NCBI GenBank assembly: GCA_016839165.1
Contig: CP069300.1
Location: forward strand, 62,001-126,000
Origin: Bradyrhizobium sp. PSBB068
GTDB taxonomy: Bacteria; Pseudomonadota; Alphaproteobacteria; Rhizobiales; Xanthobacteraceae
Direction: 5' to 3'
DNA length: 64,000 nucleotides
Made by a program: the position numbers and the translations under genes. The number at the start of each line of letters is the position of its first letter. Position 1 is the stretch's first letter. Below the pieces are notes generated by a model. It saw only the letters and a list, made by a program, of their open reading frames with translations. It was not told the origin of the DNA and did no database searches. Of this stretch, positions 29,127 to 38,255 are shown in pieces.

Positions 29127-29175
29127 CCGGTGTGCCACATACCGCTCCCTGTGGTTATGGGTCCCTGCGTTCGCA

Positions 29176-30548
29176 CTAGGGCATGCACAGATCTCTGAGG
29201 GACCATCCAGCGGCTGCGGCGTGGAAGTATTGCAGGCCGTGTTTCATAGTGATGGGGCCCGGCGGTTTGGACGATGGATAGCCGTCCCAGCCGCCGAGCC
29301 GGCCGATAATCCAGGCGGCCCAAGCGAGGCTGTCAGGCGGGTGCGGGTTTCTCAGCCGCTTGCTTTGGGCTTCGAGGTTGCGATTGAGGGCGGCAAGTGT
29401 AGCGACTTCCCCAGCATTGAAGGCAATTCGGACAGACTGGTTGTCGCGACCATCGCGCGCCTGCACAAGCTGAAGGGAGATGACTGCCGCCTTGGCCGCG
29501 ATCGCGACCAGCTTGAGAAGCCGCTCGGCGGTCCCGATCTGACTGTCTTCGAGCTTGAGGCCTTGTGTCTTCAAGATGCGGAAGAACTGCTCGATCAGCC
29601 ACCGCCGCTTGTACCATTCGATAATGCGCCAGGCCTCTTCTGCATTCGTCACCGGATGCGTGGTGAGCAGCCGCCAGTGCAGCGGCTCGATCCCGGCCTG
29701 CGGCTCGATCTCGCGCACATCGACCAGGATCAAGGGTAGGCTTTTCGGCAGATGGCGCAGGAACTTGGTTTGCGGTCGGGCCAGTTCGACGGCGCCGAAG
29801 CGCAGATCGAGAAGCGCAGCCCGCTCAGGCCGTTGTGCTCGCGCAGGCAATACGATGGTCCGTTGTTCGATGCTGGTCATGGCCTCGCTGGCCGCATACA
29901 GGCCACAGCCATCCGCCAGCTTGCGATCATGCATGCTCCGGGCAATGACGTGGAACTGGTGTTCTGCGGCGCAGGCGTAGAGCGCGAAGATGTCGCTCTC
30001 GCGGTCGCCCAGCATGGTCACCATCGCAGCCTTCGCCAACAGCGGCTTGGCTGCCAGAGCGGTCGCGATCCAGCGTTGCGATTCTTTGTCCTTCAGATCG
30101 CGATTGTCGTGCGAGACGGTGCGGCGGCCCTGGCGGGTCCAGATCTCGCCGTGCAACAGGCCAAGGCAGCAGCCGCTTTCCGCGTCTGCGGCCAGCATCG
30201 GGTGCAGCAACACCCCGCGGGTGTTGCCATGACCGATCTCGCCCAAGCCACGCCGGTTTTGTGCCTTGGTGGCAAAATTGATCTCGCTGGTATCCTGGAT
30301 CGCCAGCACATGGCGGCCTTCGGCCGCCATTACCGTACCATCGCTCCAGCTTTCGATTATCCGCGTCGTCGTCACCTTGGCATTGCCGAGAAAGCGGTTG
30401 AAGCGCACCTCCCGGGCACGCATGCCTCCTGCCAGCCGTCGCAGGCAGACATCCTTGCCCGCGACCATGCATTCGACGAGCGCCGCCCCCCTTTATCGAG
30501 GCGGAGATCCCCGAACCGACCTAATGACCAGTCAATTTGCGCCAGCAT
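29176..30548 (-). pseudogene. IS4-family transposase, split by a frameshift in a G6 run
   Basis: Reading from 30548 (GGAGG seven bases upstream) gives MLAQIDWSLGRFGDLRLDKGG, then the wrong frame. A -1 shift at the G6 run near 30490 restores AALVECMVAGKDVCLRRLAGG and the long transposase reading that starts at 30468. The catalytic DDE fold is otherwise intact, including LGDRESDIF and the IS4 signature YKRRWLIEQFFRILKTQG. The stop codon TAG is formed by the terminal inverted repeat. It could be a single-base deletion or programmed -1 frameshifting; the sequence cannot decide. Confidence 0.8.
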
Positions 30549-30643
30549 GTCGACACCTCCGCCAAAGCCGAAGTGCCGCAATATGAATCACACGAAATAC
30601 CGATTCGGGAATCCCCACCCAACTAGATGTGTGCATGCCCTAG
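29176..30643 (-). mobile_element. IS4-family insertion sequence, 1,468 bp
   Basis: The ends are inverted repeats of about 19 bp, CTAGGGCATGCACA then G/C then ATCT. TGCGTTCGCA lies directly outside both ends (29166-29175 and 30644-30653), a 10-bp target duplication fitting the IS4 family. The target is the centre of a palindromic intergenic repeat; removing the IS and one duplication restores TCCCTGCGTTCGCAGGGACG. Confidence 0.93.
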
Positions 30644-30772
30644 TGCGTTCGCAGGGACGACAGTGAGTTTGTGGCACGGGCGCAGGCCTGTCATGCACAG
30701 CGCCAGTTGACCGCATCAGTGCGGCCCGGCACGCTGCGCGCGTACTCCCGCCCGGCGCACCCCTTATCCCGC

Positions 30773-31672
30773 ATGTTCACGCTCTCCTCGCTCTGGATTC
30801 CCTTCACGATCGTCGCTGCGTTCGGGCAGGTGGCGCGCAATGCGATGCAGCGGCAGCTGACCGGGCCGCTCGGGACCTGGGGCGCGACCAATATCCGCTT
30901 CCTGTTCGGCCTGCCGTTCTCGGTGGTGTTCTTTGTGCTCGCGATCCTCGTGACCGGCGACCCCGTGCCGTGGCCGCTGGCGTCGTTCTGGCCGTGGCTG
31001 TTGTCCGGCGCGCTCAGCCAGATCGTCGGCACCGGCTTCATGCTGCTGGCGATGAACGACCGTTCCTTCGTGGTGACGACCGCCTACATGAAGACCGAGG
31101 CGATCCAGACCGCGATCTTCGGCTTCGTCTTCCTCGGCGACCATCTGACGTCGGCCAAGGTGATCGCGATCGTGATCGCAACCGTCGGCGTCGTCGTCAC
31201 CGCGCTGAGGCCCGGCGGGCAAAAGAGCTTTGCCGATCTGCGCCCGACAGTGCTCGGCCTCGGCGCGGCTGCGGTGTTCGCGATCTCGGCGGTGAGCTTC
31301 CGCGGCGCGATCATCGCGGTGCCCGGCGTCTCGTTTGTCACGGCGGCCTCCTACACGCTGATGTGGAGCCTGTTCGTCCAGACCCTGATCCTGTCGGTCT
31401 ATCTCTTGCTGCGCGCGCCCGATGTGCTGCGGAAGATCCTCGGCCTGTGGCGGCCCTCGCTATTCGCGGGCTTCATGGGTGCGTTCTCGTCGCAGTTCTG
31501 GTTCCTGGCGTTCGCACTCACCGCCGCCGCCAATGTGCGCACGCTGGCGCTGATCGAGGTGCTGTTCGCGCAGGGCGTAGCCTATTTCTCGCTCAAGCAG
31601 CCGTTCTCGCTGCGCGAGGTGTTCGGCATCGTCCTGATCGTGATCGGCGTCGCGCTCTTGATCGCCGCGTAG
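30773..31672 (+). CDS. EamA/DMT family transporter
   Basis: 299-residue membrane protein with about ten hydrophobic segments and two EamA repeats (RFLFGLPFSVVFFVLAIL; VFGIVLIVIGVALLIAA). The ATG at 30773 begins MFTLSSLWIPFTIVAAFG; the in-frame upstream extension comes from repeat DNA. Likely a metabolite exporter of unknown substrate. It is convergent with a half-length EamA gene one base away. Confidence 0.85.
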   Translation: MFTLSSLWIPFTIVAAFGQVARNAMQRQLTGPLGTWGATNIRFLFGLPFSVVFFVLAILVTGDPVPWPLASFWPWLLSGALSQIVGTGFMLLAMNDRSFVVTTAYMKTEAIQTAIFGFVFLGDHLTSAKVIAIVIATVGVVVTALRPGGQKSFADLRPTVLGLGAAAVFAISAVSFRGAIIAVPGVSFVTAASYTLMWSLFVQTLILSVYLLLRAPDVLRKILGLWRPSLFAGFMGAFSSQFWFLAFALTAAANVRTLALIEVLFAQGVAYFSLKQPFSLREVFGIVLIVIGVALLIAA

Positions 31673-31673
31673 A

Positions 31674-32114
31674 TCAGCCTTTAACAGCGATCAGCACCGC
31701 GCCGGCCGAGATCAGCGCGATCCCGATCCAGCCATAGGGCGAGGGGCGTTCGCCGAGGAACGCGGCGCCGAACAGCGCCACCAGCACCACGCTGAGCTTA
31801 TCGATCGGCGCGACCAGTGTGGCCGGCCCAAGTTTGAGCGCGCGGAAATAGCAGATCCACGACGCGCCGGTGCCGAGCCCGGACAGCAGCAGGAACAGCC
31901 AGCTTTTGGTCGAGATCGGTCCGGCCTGGGTGAACTGCCCGGTCGCAAACAGGATCGCCGACAGCGTGATCAGGACGACCACGGTGCGGATCAGGGTCGC
32001 GAGATCGGAGTTGATGCCCTCGACGCCGACCTTGGCGAAGATCGCGGTCAAGGCCGCGAACACGGCGGACAGAAACGCCCAGACCTGCCAGGAAGAAAAT
32101 GTCTCGGGGGTCAT
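31674..32114 (-). CDS. half-length EamA family membrane protein
   Basis: 146 residues with about five hydrophobic segments, a single EamA unit ending YGWIGIALISAGAVLIAVKG. Length matches the known single-domain EamA proteins (about 140 residues) that probably work as dimers, so it is not necessarily a truncation. The start at 32114 excludes repeat-derived upstream codons. Confidence 0.85.
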   Translation of the reverse strand: MTPETFSSWQVWAFLSAVFAALTAIFAKVGVEGINSDLATLIRTVVVLITLSAILFATGQFTQAGPISTKSWLFLLLSGLGTGASWICYFRALKLGPATLVAPIDKLSVVLVALFGAAFLGERPSPYGWIGIALISAGAVLIAVKG

Positions 32115-32117
32115 GTC

Positions 32118-32236
32118 ACTCTCTTCCGTCGTTCCGGGGCGCGCCCCTTTGCGCGGGCCCGGAATCCATTCCAACGCCGGACTTGTGGCCCGATGGATTC
32201 CGGGTTCTCGCTTCGCGCGCCCCGGAATCACGGAAG
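32118..32236. repeat. palindromic intergenic repeat (TTCCGGGGCGCGC type)
   Basis: TCGTTCCGGGGCGCGCCCC is mirrored by GCGCGCCCCGGAATCACGG, with internal CCCGGAATCCATTCC/GATGGATTCCGGG. Same family as 25733-25851. Confidence 0.75.
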
Positions 32237-32240
32237 GGCG

Positions 32241-32711
32241 TCAATTCCGGTCTTCCGGCAGCGTCGGCAGCGGCGAGACCTCGACGCCTTCGTCGATCAG
32301 CGCGCGCGCTTCCTCGGGCGAGGCCTCGCCGTAGATCGGCCGGTGCTCGATATCGCCGTAATGCATCTTGCGGGCTTCGTTGGGGAAGCGGTCGCCGACA
32401 TTGTCGGCATTCTTCACGATGTGGTCGCGCAGTTCCTTCAGCTTGCTGCGCAGCTCGCGCTCCTGCGCCATCATCAGCGACGTCGATTCAGTGGCGGTCG
32501 CTTCGACAGGCGAGGCCGGCGCAGGCTGGGCCGGTTCGCGGCCTTTCTTGCTGACGATTTGCGGCGCCATGATCGCACGCTCGATCTCGGCCGAGCCGCA
32601 GGACGGACAATTGATCAGGTGACGCCGCTCCTGCGATTCATAGGCCGAGGAGCTCTGGAACCAGCTCTCGAACTGATGGCCGCGCGCGCAGCGCAGCGTG
32701 TAGCGGATCAT
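32241..32711 (-). CDS. DUF1178 family zinc-ribbon-like protein
   Basis: 156 residues. MIRYTLRCARGHQFESWFQSS and CPSCGS form the conserved Cys-containing N-terminal domain; the C-terminal half (NVGDRFPNEARKMHYGDIE; GEASPEEARALIDEGVEVSPLP) is the family hallmark. Function unknown. It overlaps the nitrilase gene by 4 bp and is the last gene of the comF-grxC-nitrilase unit. Confidence 0.9.
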   Translation of the reverse strand: MIRYTLRCARGHQFESWFQSSSAYESQERRHLINCPSCGSAEIERAIMAPQIVSKKGREPAQPAPASPVEATATESTSLMMAQERELRSKLKELRDHIVKNADNVGDRFPNEARKMHYGDIEHRPIYGEASPEEARALIDEGVEVSPLPTLPEDRN

Positions 32712-33586
32712 GCCGAACCCCGGACGAGGTGCAGATGCTCCGGGCCGGCCTTGGGGTCGGCGATGCCGAAACGCCTGCCGTGCTGCAACGAGGGAATGGT
32801 CTTGCGCGCGGTCTCGACCTTGGCGGGATCGATCTCGGCGAGGAACACGCCTGGCTCGACGCCGCCCTCGGCGAGGATCTCGCCCCAGGGGTCGATGATC
32901 AGCGAATGCCCGAAGGTCTCGCGCTTGTTCTCATGCAGGCCGGCTTGCGCCGCGGCGAACACGAAGCAGCCGGTCTCGATGGCGCGGGCGCGCAGCAGCG
33001 TGTGCCAATGCGCTTCGCCGGTCTTGCGGGTGAAGGCGGAGGGGACGGTGAGGAAGGAGGCCCCGGCCTCGGCCAGCGCGCGATAGAGCGCCGGGAAGCG
33101 CACGTCGTAGCAGATCGTCAATCCGATCCGGCCCCAGGGCAGGTCGGAGATCACGGCGGTCTCGCCGGGCTGGTAATTGGCCGATTCGCGGTAGCTCTCG
33201 CCGCCCGGCAGATCGATGTCGAACATGTGGATCTTGTCGTAGCTCGCGAGCACATTGCCCTCGGGCCCGATCAGGAACGAGCGGTTGACCGCCTTTTCCG
33301 GCGAGTAGCGCAGCGCCAGCGAGCCGATATGCAGATGGATCTTCAGCTCCGCGGCGAGCGCGCGGTATGCCTGCAGCGACTTGTCGTCCTCTTCGCTGGC
33401 CAAATGCTCGAACAGCGCCGCGCGGTTCAGCTGCATCATGTTGCTGACCTCGGGGGTCAGCACGTATTTGGCGCCCTGCGCCGCCGCCTCGCGGATCAGC
33501 CGCGTGCCCTGCTCGAGGCTCGGCTCGGGCAGCAATCCGGTGCGCATCTGCACCATCGCGGCGGTGAATTTGTTGTCCGTGACCAT
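32708..33586 (-). CDS. carbon-nitrogen hydrolase (nitrilase superfamily, NIT1/amidase-like)
   Basis: 292 residues with the Glu-Lys-Cys triad: LTPEVSNM, YDKIHMFDIDL and LTICYDVRFP. The last motif and GGESYRES match the Nit group of omega-amidase / deaminated-glutathione amidase enzymes, which would fit its place beside glutaredoxin. One-base overlap (TGATG) with grxC upstream and four bases with DUF1178 downstream indicate an operon. Confidence 0.9.
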   Translation of the reverse strand: MVTDNKFTAAMVQMRTGLLPEPSLEQGTRLIREAAAQGAKYVLTPEVSNMMQLNRAALFEHLASEEDDKSLQAYRALAAELKIHLHIGSLALRYSPEKAVNRSFLIGPEGNVLASYDKIHMFDIDLPGGESYRESANYQPGETAVISDLPWGRIGLTICYDVRFPALYRALAEAGASFLTVPSAFTRKTGEAHWHTLLRARAIETGCFVFAAAQAGLHENKRETFGHSLIIDPWGEILAEGGVEPGVFLAEIDPAKVETARKTIPSLQHGRRFGIADPKAGPEHLHLVRGSA

Positions 33587-33858
33587 CAGTCGCCGCCTCC
33601 GTTGCTGAGCAGGCCGTCGAGCTTGCCCTCGCGGTCGAGCGCGTAGAGCTCATCGCAGCCGCCGACATGGGTCTGGCCGATGAAGATCTGCGGGAAGGTC
33701 GCCCCGCTGCCGGCGCGATCGTACATCTCGTCGCGGTAGGCCGGGTTGCTCGCGACGCTGAGTTCGGTGAACGCGGCGTTCTTGCGCGTCAAAAGCGATT
33801 TGGCCGCGGTGCAATAACCGCAGCCCGGGCGGGTGTAGATTTCAATGGCAGCGGTCAT
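33586..33858 (-). CDS. grxC: glutaredoxin 3
   Basis: 90-residue dithiol glutaredoxin. CGYC active site in IYTRPGCGYCTAAKSLL, the cis-Pro in TFPQIFIG and the glutathione-contact GGCDELYALD are intact. It reduces disulfides using glutathione. Second gene of the comF operon. Confidence 0.95.
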   Translation of the reverse strand: MTAAIEIYTRPGCGYCTAAKSLLTRKNAAFTELSVASNPAYRDEMYDRAGSGATFPQIFIGQTHVGGCDELYALDREGKLDGLLSNGGGD

Positions 33859-33887
33859 GGTGTGCTCGGTTGAACCTGAATGACAGA

Positions 33888-34697
33888 TTATATGGGAGCA
33901 CGGTGGGTATCGACAACCCGGGCGAACACCAGCACGTCGACTTGCGCGGCCTTGGCCCGCAGCAGCGCCCGTGCGCAGGCATCCACTGTCGCACCCGAGG
34001 TCAGGACGTCGTCGACCAGGACCACGCGGCGGCCCTGGATGTCAGCCTTGCGTTCATCGGCGACCCCGAATGCGCCCTGCACATTGCTGGCGCGGTCCTT
34101 GCGCGACAGCCCGATCTGCTGCTCGGTGGCGCGGGTGCGTCGCAACGCCTCGGAGACCATTTTCACGCCGCTGTGGCGCGCGATCACCTTGGCGAGCGCG
34201 CCGGACTGGTTGTAGCGCCGGCTCCAGCCCCGCCGCCAGTGCAGCGGAACCGGAACCAGCATGTCGGCCTCGGAGAGCAATTCCTTCCCCGCCCGGGCCA
34301 TCCAGCGACCCATTGTGGGCGCCAGATCGGTGCGATCCTGATATTTCAATGCATGGACCAGCGTACGCGCAACATCGTCATAGCGCACCGCGGCGCGGGC
34401 CCTGCTGTAGGCCGGCGGATGGGCGATCGCCTCCATCGAGAGCAATTCGGGACCTGGATCGTAGACAAAGGGAATGCCGAGCCGCGGGCAGAACGGCGGC
34501 GCGATGAACGACAATTTGGCCCAGCACGCCGCACAGACCCCTTCGCCATGGACCGGCTCGCGGCAGGACACGCACAGCGTCGGCAGCGCGATGTCGAGCG
34601 CCAGCCGCGCAGTCCGCAACCAAGCGCCGCCGACCGCGCCGAGCGCGCGCTGGACCTGACCGGTAATGGAGCGTGTCGGTGATGCCTCGGCGTCCAT
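33888..34697 (-). CDS. comF: ComF family phosphoribosyltransferase-like protein
   Basis: 269 residues. An N-terminal Cys pair region (CVSCREPVHGEGVCAACW) is a zinc site; the C-terminal PRTase domain holds the PRPP-binding VVLVDDVLTSGATVDACA. Homologues act in DNA uptake or unknown metabolism. It heads the operon with grxC, 29 bases upstream. Confidence 0.92.
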   Translation of the reverse strand: MDAEASPTRSITGQVQRALGAVGGAWLRTARLALDIALPTLCVSCREPVHGEGVCAACWAKLSFIAPPFCPRLGIPFVYDPGPELLSMEAIAHPPAYSRARAAVRYDDVARTLVHALKYQDRTDLAPTMGRWMARAGKELLSEADMLVPVPLHWRRGWSRRYNQSGALAKVIARHSGVKMVSEALRRTRATEQQIGLSRKDRASNVQGAFGVADERKADIQGRRVVLVDDVLTSGATVDACARALLRAKAAQVDVLVFARVVDTHRAPI

Positions 34698-34775
34698 GGC
34701 AGGCGAGGCTAGCGTTTGCGCAACGCGGGCTCAAGGCGCATTGCCTGCGACGGCGGTCCGGCGTAACCAGCCGGC

Positions 34776-35618
34776 ATGGCACCGAACCCGGCCACCGCTC
34801 CCAACCTGTTCGATCGCGCATTGCTCGCCGCGCGGCTGTCGCGCGCCCGGCGCGCGGGGGCGGCGACGTTCCTGCTCGAGCGTGTCACCGCAGACATGGC
34901 GGACCGTTTGCAGGCGGTATCGCGCAGCTTTTCGGCGGCGGCCGATCTCTGGACGCCGGGTGACGGGCTCGGGGACGCCCTGCGCGGGCGTGTCGGATCG
35001 GTCGATCCGATCGGCTTCAGCGAGGCGGAAGCGCTCGGTCTGCCGCCGGAGTCGCTCGATCTCATGGTCTCCGCGCTGGCCTTCCAGTTCGTCAACGATC
35101 TGCCCGGCGTGCTCGCGCAGATCCGCCGCGCGCTGAAGCCGGACGGGCTCTTGCTCGCTGCGATGCTCGGCGGCGATACGCTGACCGAACTCAGGCAAAG
35201 CTTCGCCGCGGCGGAGGCGGAGTGCGAGGGCGGCGTGTCGCCGCGCGTCGCGCCGTTCGCCGATTTGCGCGACATCGGGGCGTTGTTGCAGCGCGCTGGC
35301 TTCGCGCTGCCGGTCACCGATGTCGACCGCGTCGTGGTGCGCTATGCCAGCGCGTTCGCGCTGATGGCCGATCTCAGGCGCATGGGCGCGACCAATGTGC
35401 TGCACGAGCGCCGCCACGCCCCGACCCGCCGCGCCACCATGCTGCGCATGGCGCAGATCTACGGCGAGCGCTTCGCCGATCCCGACGGCCGCATCCGCGC
35501 CACCTTCGACATCGTCTGGCTGTCCGGCTGGGCGCCGCATGACAGCCAGCCGAAGCCGCTGAAGCCGGGCTCGGCGAAGGCGAGCCTGGAGGCGGCGGTG
35601 AAGGGTGTGAAGCGTTGA
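34776..35618 (+). CDS. BioC/NDUFAF5-like methyltransferase
   Basis: 280 residues. It opens LFDRALLAARLSRAR, then FLLERVTADMADRLQAVSR; the SAM-binding loop is degenerate (no clear GxGxG), followed by MVSALAFQFVNDLPGVLAQIRRAL and the C-terminal GATNVLHER region. The alphaproteobacterial group is related to mitochondrial NDUFAF5, which modifies a complex I subunit; that role is inference. Divergent from comF. Confidence 0.8.
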   Translation: MAPNPATAPNLFDRALLAARLSRARRAGAATFLLERVTADMADRLQAVSRSFSAAADLWTPGDGLGDALRGRVGSVDPIGFSEAEALGLPPESLDLMVSALAFQFVNDLPGVLAQIRRALKPDGLLLAAMLGGDTLTELRQSFAAAEAECEGGVSPRVAPFADLRDIGALLQRAGFALPVTDVDRVVVRYASAFALMADLRRMGATNVLHERRHAPTRRATMLRMAQIYGERFADPDGRIRATFDIVWLSGWAPHDSQPKPLKPGSAKASLEAAVKGVKR

Positions 35619-36023
35619 GCCGTTAGGGGCGCACGCTGCTCAGGCTCCCTCTCCCCTTGCGGGAGAGGGTTGGGGAGAGGGGTAGCCCCGAGCGAGATAT
35701 TCGTGTGATCATCGCTTTCGCAATTCTGCGCGCGTGTTCAAGATCATGCGGAGAGAGCGCGCCGTGTGGCACCCCTCTCCCCAGCCCTCCCCCGCAAGTG
35801 GGGAGGGAGCCTGTCCACAGTGCGTCCCTTACCGTCAGGTCCCTTTATCAGCGCGAGCAAGGGGGCGAGGGACGTCTCCACGATTTCGGAATAATGGAAT
35901 TATGCGGGTGAGTTGCCCGACGTGTCAAGTCGCCTGGTCGAGCGCCGGCTACCGCCGGCTGCCTTTGCATGGGGTTGTTTTTGATGTTTTTGGCAACGCA
36001 CCTCCCCGGAGCGGCAGAGGAGG
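35619..36023. repeat. gene-free spacer with inverted CTCTCCCC-type repeats
   Basis: 405 bases without a gene. CCCTCTCCCCTTGCGGGAGA (35646 on) and CCCCTCTCCCCAGCCCTCCC (35770 on, mirrored as GGGGAGGGAGC) are arms of a long inverted repeat. Nothing else recognisable. Confidence 0.6.
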
Positions 36024-36434
36024 TCACAGCAGCAAATCCATCAGGTGCGGCAGCAGCGGGATGTCGGCGGGCGGCATCGGGTAGTCGCGCAGCTTGCCCG
36101 CGCGGACCCAGGCGAGGTTCTGGCCCTCGCGCGCCACCGCCATGCCCTCCCAGCGGCGGCAGATGTAGAGCGGCATCAGCAAATGGAAGGTCTCGTAGGC
36201 GTGGCTGGCGAAGGTCAGCGGCGCGAGGCACGGCTCGCTCACCGTGATGCCGATCTCCTCGTGCAGCTCGCGGATCAGGGTCTGTTCCGGCCGCTCGCCC
36301 GGTTCGATCTTGCCGCCGGGGAATTCCCACAGGCCCGCCAGCGCCTTGCCTGCGGGGCGCTGCGCCAGCAGCACGCGTTTGTCGGCGTCGACCAGCGCGC
36401 AGGCGACGACGAGGGTCAGCTTGATGTCAGCCAT
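36024..36434 (-). CDS. mutT: Nudix (deoxy)nucleoside triphosphate pyrophosphohydrolase, MutT-like
   Basis: 136 residues with the complete Nudix box: GG(K)IEPGERPEQTLIRELHEEIGI. LLAQRPAGKALAGLWEFPGG is the MutT-type lead-in. It probably hydrolyses 8-oxo-dGTP and keeps it out of DNA. The ATG at 36434 is chosen; a longer reading to 36470 adds unconserved residues. MutT often lies near argJ in this group; here one gene separates them. Confidence 0.88.
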   Translation of the reverse strand: MADIKLTLVVACALVDADKRVLLAQRPAGKALAGLWEFPGGKIEPGERPEQTLIRELHEEIGITVSEPCLAPLTFASHAYETFHLLMPLYICRRWEGMAVAREGQNLAWVRAGKLRDYPMPPADIPLLPHLMDLLL

Positions 36435-36606
36435 AAAGCGGGAATTTCCTTCTGATCTGCAAGCTTTCATTAACCAGCAATGCGCCCCTCGGCCAAACGA
36501 TTTGTGCCCGCACGCTCTTTCTGCGTCCGCGATAAGCCGCTCTTAATTCGTCGCCGGCAGGGTGGAGCCGTTTATCTACCCATCATTTCTTGTGCCGATA
36601 TAACCC

Positions 36607-37935
36607 ATGAGCACCTTGATCCGGACCCTCAGCCGTTTCCGCCGCGATCGCTCCGGCAACATTGCGATGATCTTCGGCCTCGCTCTGCTGCCGCTGATGA
36701 TCGCCGTCGGATGCGCGGTCGACTATTCGCGCGCCAACCAGATCCGCAGCAAGCTGATATCCGCCGCCGACGCGGCGAGCGTCGGGTCGGTCGCCAGGGG
36801 ATCGCCCGGCTTCATCGCGGCCGGCGCCATGACCTCGGACGGCGAGATCACGGCGGGCGAAGCCGATGCGAGGAAGATCTTCAACGGCAACGTCTTCAAC
36901 CAGAACGGCTTTACGCTGACGAGCGTGACGCCGACCATGACCAAGAGCGGCGGCACCATCACCTCGACGGTCAAGTTCACGGCCGATGTCCCGACCATGT
37001 TCCTCGGCGTCATCGGGCAGGGCAAGGTGTCCGTGTCGGGTACCTCGACCTCGACCGCGACCATGCCGCTCTATATCGATTTCTATCTCCTGCTCGACAA
37101 CTCGCCGTCGATGGGGGTTGCGGCGACGCCGACCGATGTCACCAAGATGGTCAACAACACCCCGGACCAGTGCGCCTTCGCCTGCCACGACTACAACGAT
37201 CCCAACAACTACTACAATCTCGCCAAGACGCTCGGCGTCACGACGCGAATCGACGTGCTGCGCAGCGCGACCCAGCAGTTGATGGACACGGCGGCGAATA
37301 CCGCGACCTATTCCAGCCAGTACCGGATGGCGATCTACGATTTCGGCGCCTCTTCGCAGACGATCGGCCTGCGCCCGCTGTTCTCGCTGTCGGCCAGCCT
37401 GTCGAGCGCCAAGACCGCGGCCGGCAACATCGATCTGATGGGCGTCTACGGCAACAACGACGCCTACACCGCCGACAAGGACACCCAGTTCACCACGGTG
37501 TTTCCGGCCATCAGCAACGCGATCAGCGCGCCGGGCCCCGGCACCTCGGCGGCGCCGCTGAAGTATCTGTTCTTCGTGTCCGATGGCGTGGCTGACGAGC
37601 CCAATTCAAGCTGCCTGAAGCCGATCACCGGCAGCAACCGCTGCCAGTCGCCGATCAACCCGGCGCTCTGCACGGCAATCAAGAACCGCGGCATCAAGAT
37701 CGCGGTGCTCTACACCACCTATCTGCAGCTGCCGACCAACAATTGGTACATGAGCTGGATCGATCCGTTCAACAAGGGCCCGTTCGGTCCGTCGCCGAAC
37801 AGCGAGATCGCGCAGAACATGCAGGCCTGCGCGTCGCCGGGCTTCTACTTCGAGGTCAGCCCGACCCAGGGCATCGCGGACGCGATGAACGCGCTGTTCA
37901 AGAAGGCGGTCGCCAACGCGCGGATCAGCAGCTAA
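36607..37935 (+). CDS. TadE/TadG-like pilus assembly protein with von Willebrand A domain
   Basis: 442 residues. The N-terminal TadE-like part (RRDRSGNIAMIFGLALLPLMIAVGCAVDYSRA) has one membrane anchor, here seen as GNIAMIFGLALLPLM. A von Willebrand factor A domain follows with a MIDAS-type DNSPSMG (DxSxS) and FFVSDGVADE. TadG proteins are envelope parts of Flp/Tad pilus systems; no other tad genes are nearby, so it may be an orphan. Confidence 0.88.
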   Translation: MSTLIRTLSRFRRDRSGNIAMIFGLALLPLMIAVGCAVDYSRANQIRSKLISAADAASVGSVARGSPGFIAAGAMTSDGEITAGEADARKIFNGNVFNQNGFTLTSVTPTMTKSGGTITSTVKFTADVPTMFLGVIGQGKVSVSGTSTSTATMPLYIDFYLLLDNSPSMGVAATPTDVTKMVNNTPDQCAFACHDYNDPNNYYNLAKTLGVTTRIDVLRSATQQLMDTAANTATYSSQYRMAIYDFGASSQTIGLRPLFSLSASLSSAKTAAGNIDLMGVYGNNDAYTADKDTQFTTVFPAISNAISAPGPGTSAAPLKYLFFVSDGVADEPNSSCLKPITGSNRCQSPINPALCTAIKNRGIKIAVLYTTYLQLPTNNWYMSWIDPFNKGPFGPSPNSEIAQNMQACASPGFYFEVSPTQGIADAMNALFKKAVANARISS

Positions 37936-38035
37936 AGCATGATCCGGAAAAGTGCGAAGCGGTTTTCCGAAAAGATCATGCTCAAACAAAGAGCTAAAGC
38001 GCGATGACGATTCAACCAAATATCATCGCGCTTTA
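37936..38035. repeat. composite RIME-like element, copy 4
   Basis: AGCATGATCCGGAAAAGTGC to GATCATGCTC (37936-37983), then 37995-38035 with 13-bp arms TAAAGCGCGATGA and TCATCGCGCTTTA. A nearly identical composite lies at 60267-60368. Confidence 0.85.
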
Positions 38036-38049
38036 GGTCAGCGACTCAC

Positions 38050-38222
38050 CACCCTATCCCCGTCACCCTGAGGAGCCGCGCTTTCGCGCGGCGTCTCGAA
38101 GGATCGGCGGTCCGGTTCTCTCCAGTCGGCGCCATCGGGGCCGTGCATCCTTCGAGACGCGCGGAGCCTGTCATCGGGCCGCGCTTCGCGCGGACCCGTT
38201 GGCGCTCCTCAGGATGACGGAA
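38050..38222. repeat. inverted intergenic repeat (CACCCTGAGGAGC type)
   Basis: TCACCCTGAGGAGCCGCGCT with GCGTCTCGAAGGATC is mirrored by CATCCTTCGAGACGCGCGG and GCGCTCCTCAGGATGACGG. It fills the spacer between the TadG-like gene and argJ. Confidence 0.75.
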
Positions 38223-38255
38223 TCGAGAGCCTCGTTCGTCGCAACGACGAAAGCC

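Noticed and set aside
31674..32114. Truncated transporter pseudogene
   Set aside because: Single-unit EamA proteins of about 140 residues are a normal form, and both ends look intact.
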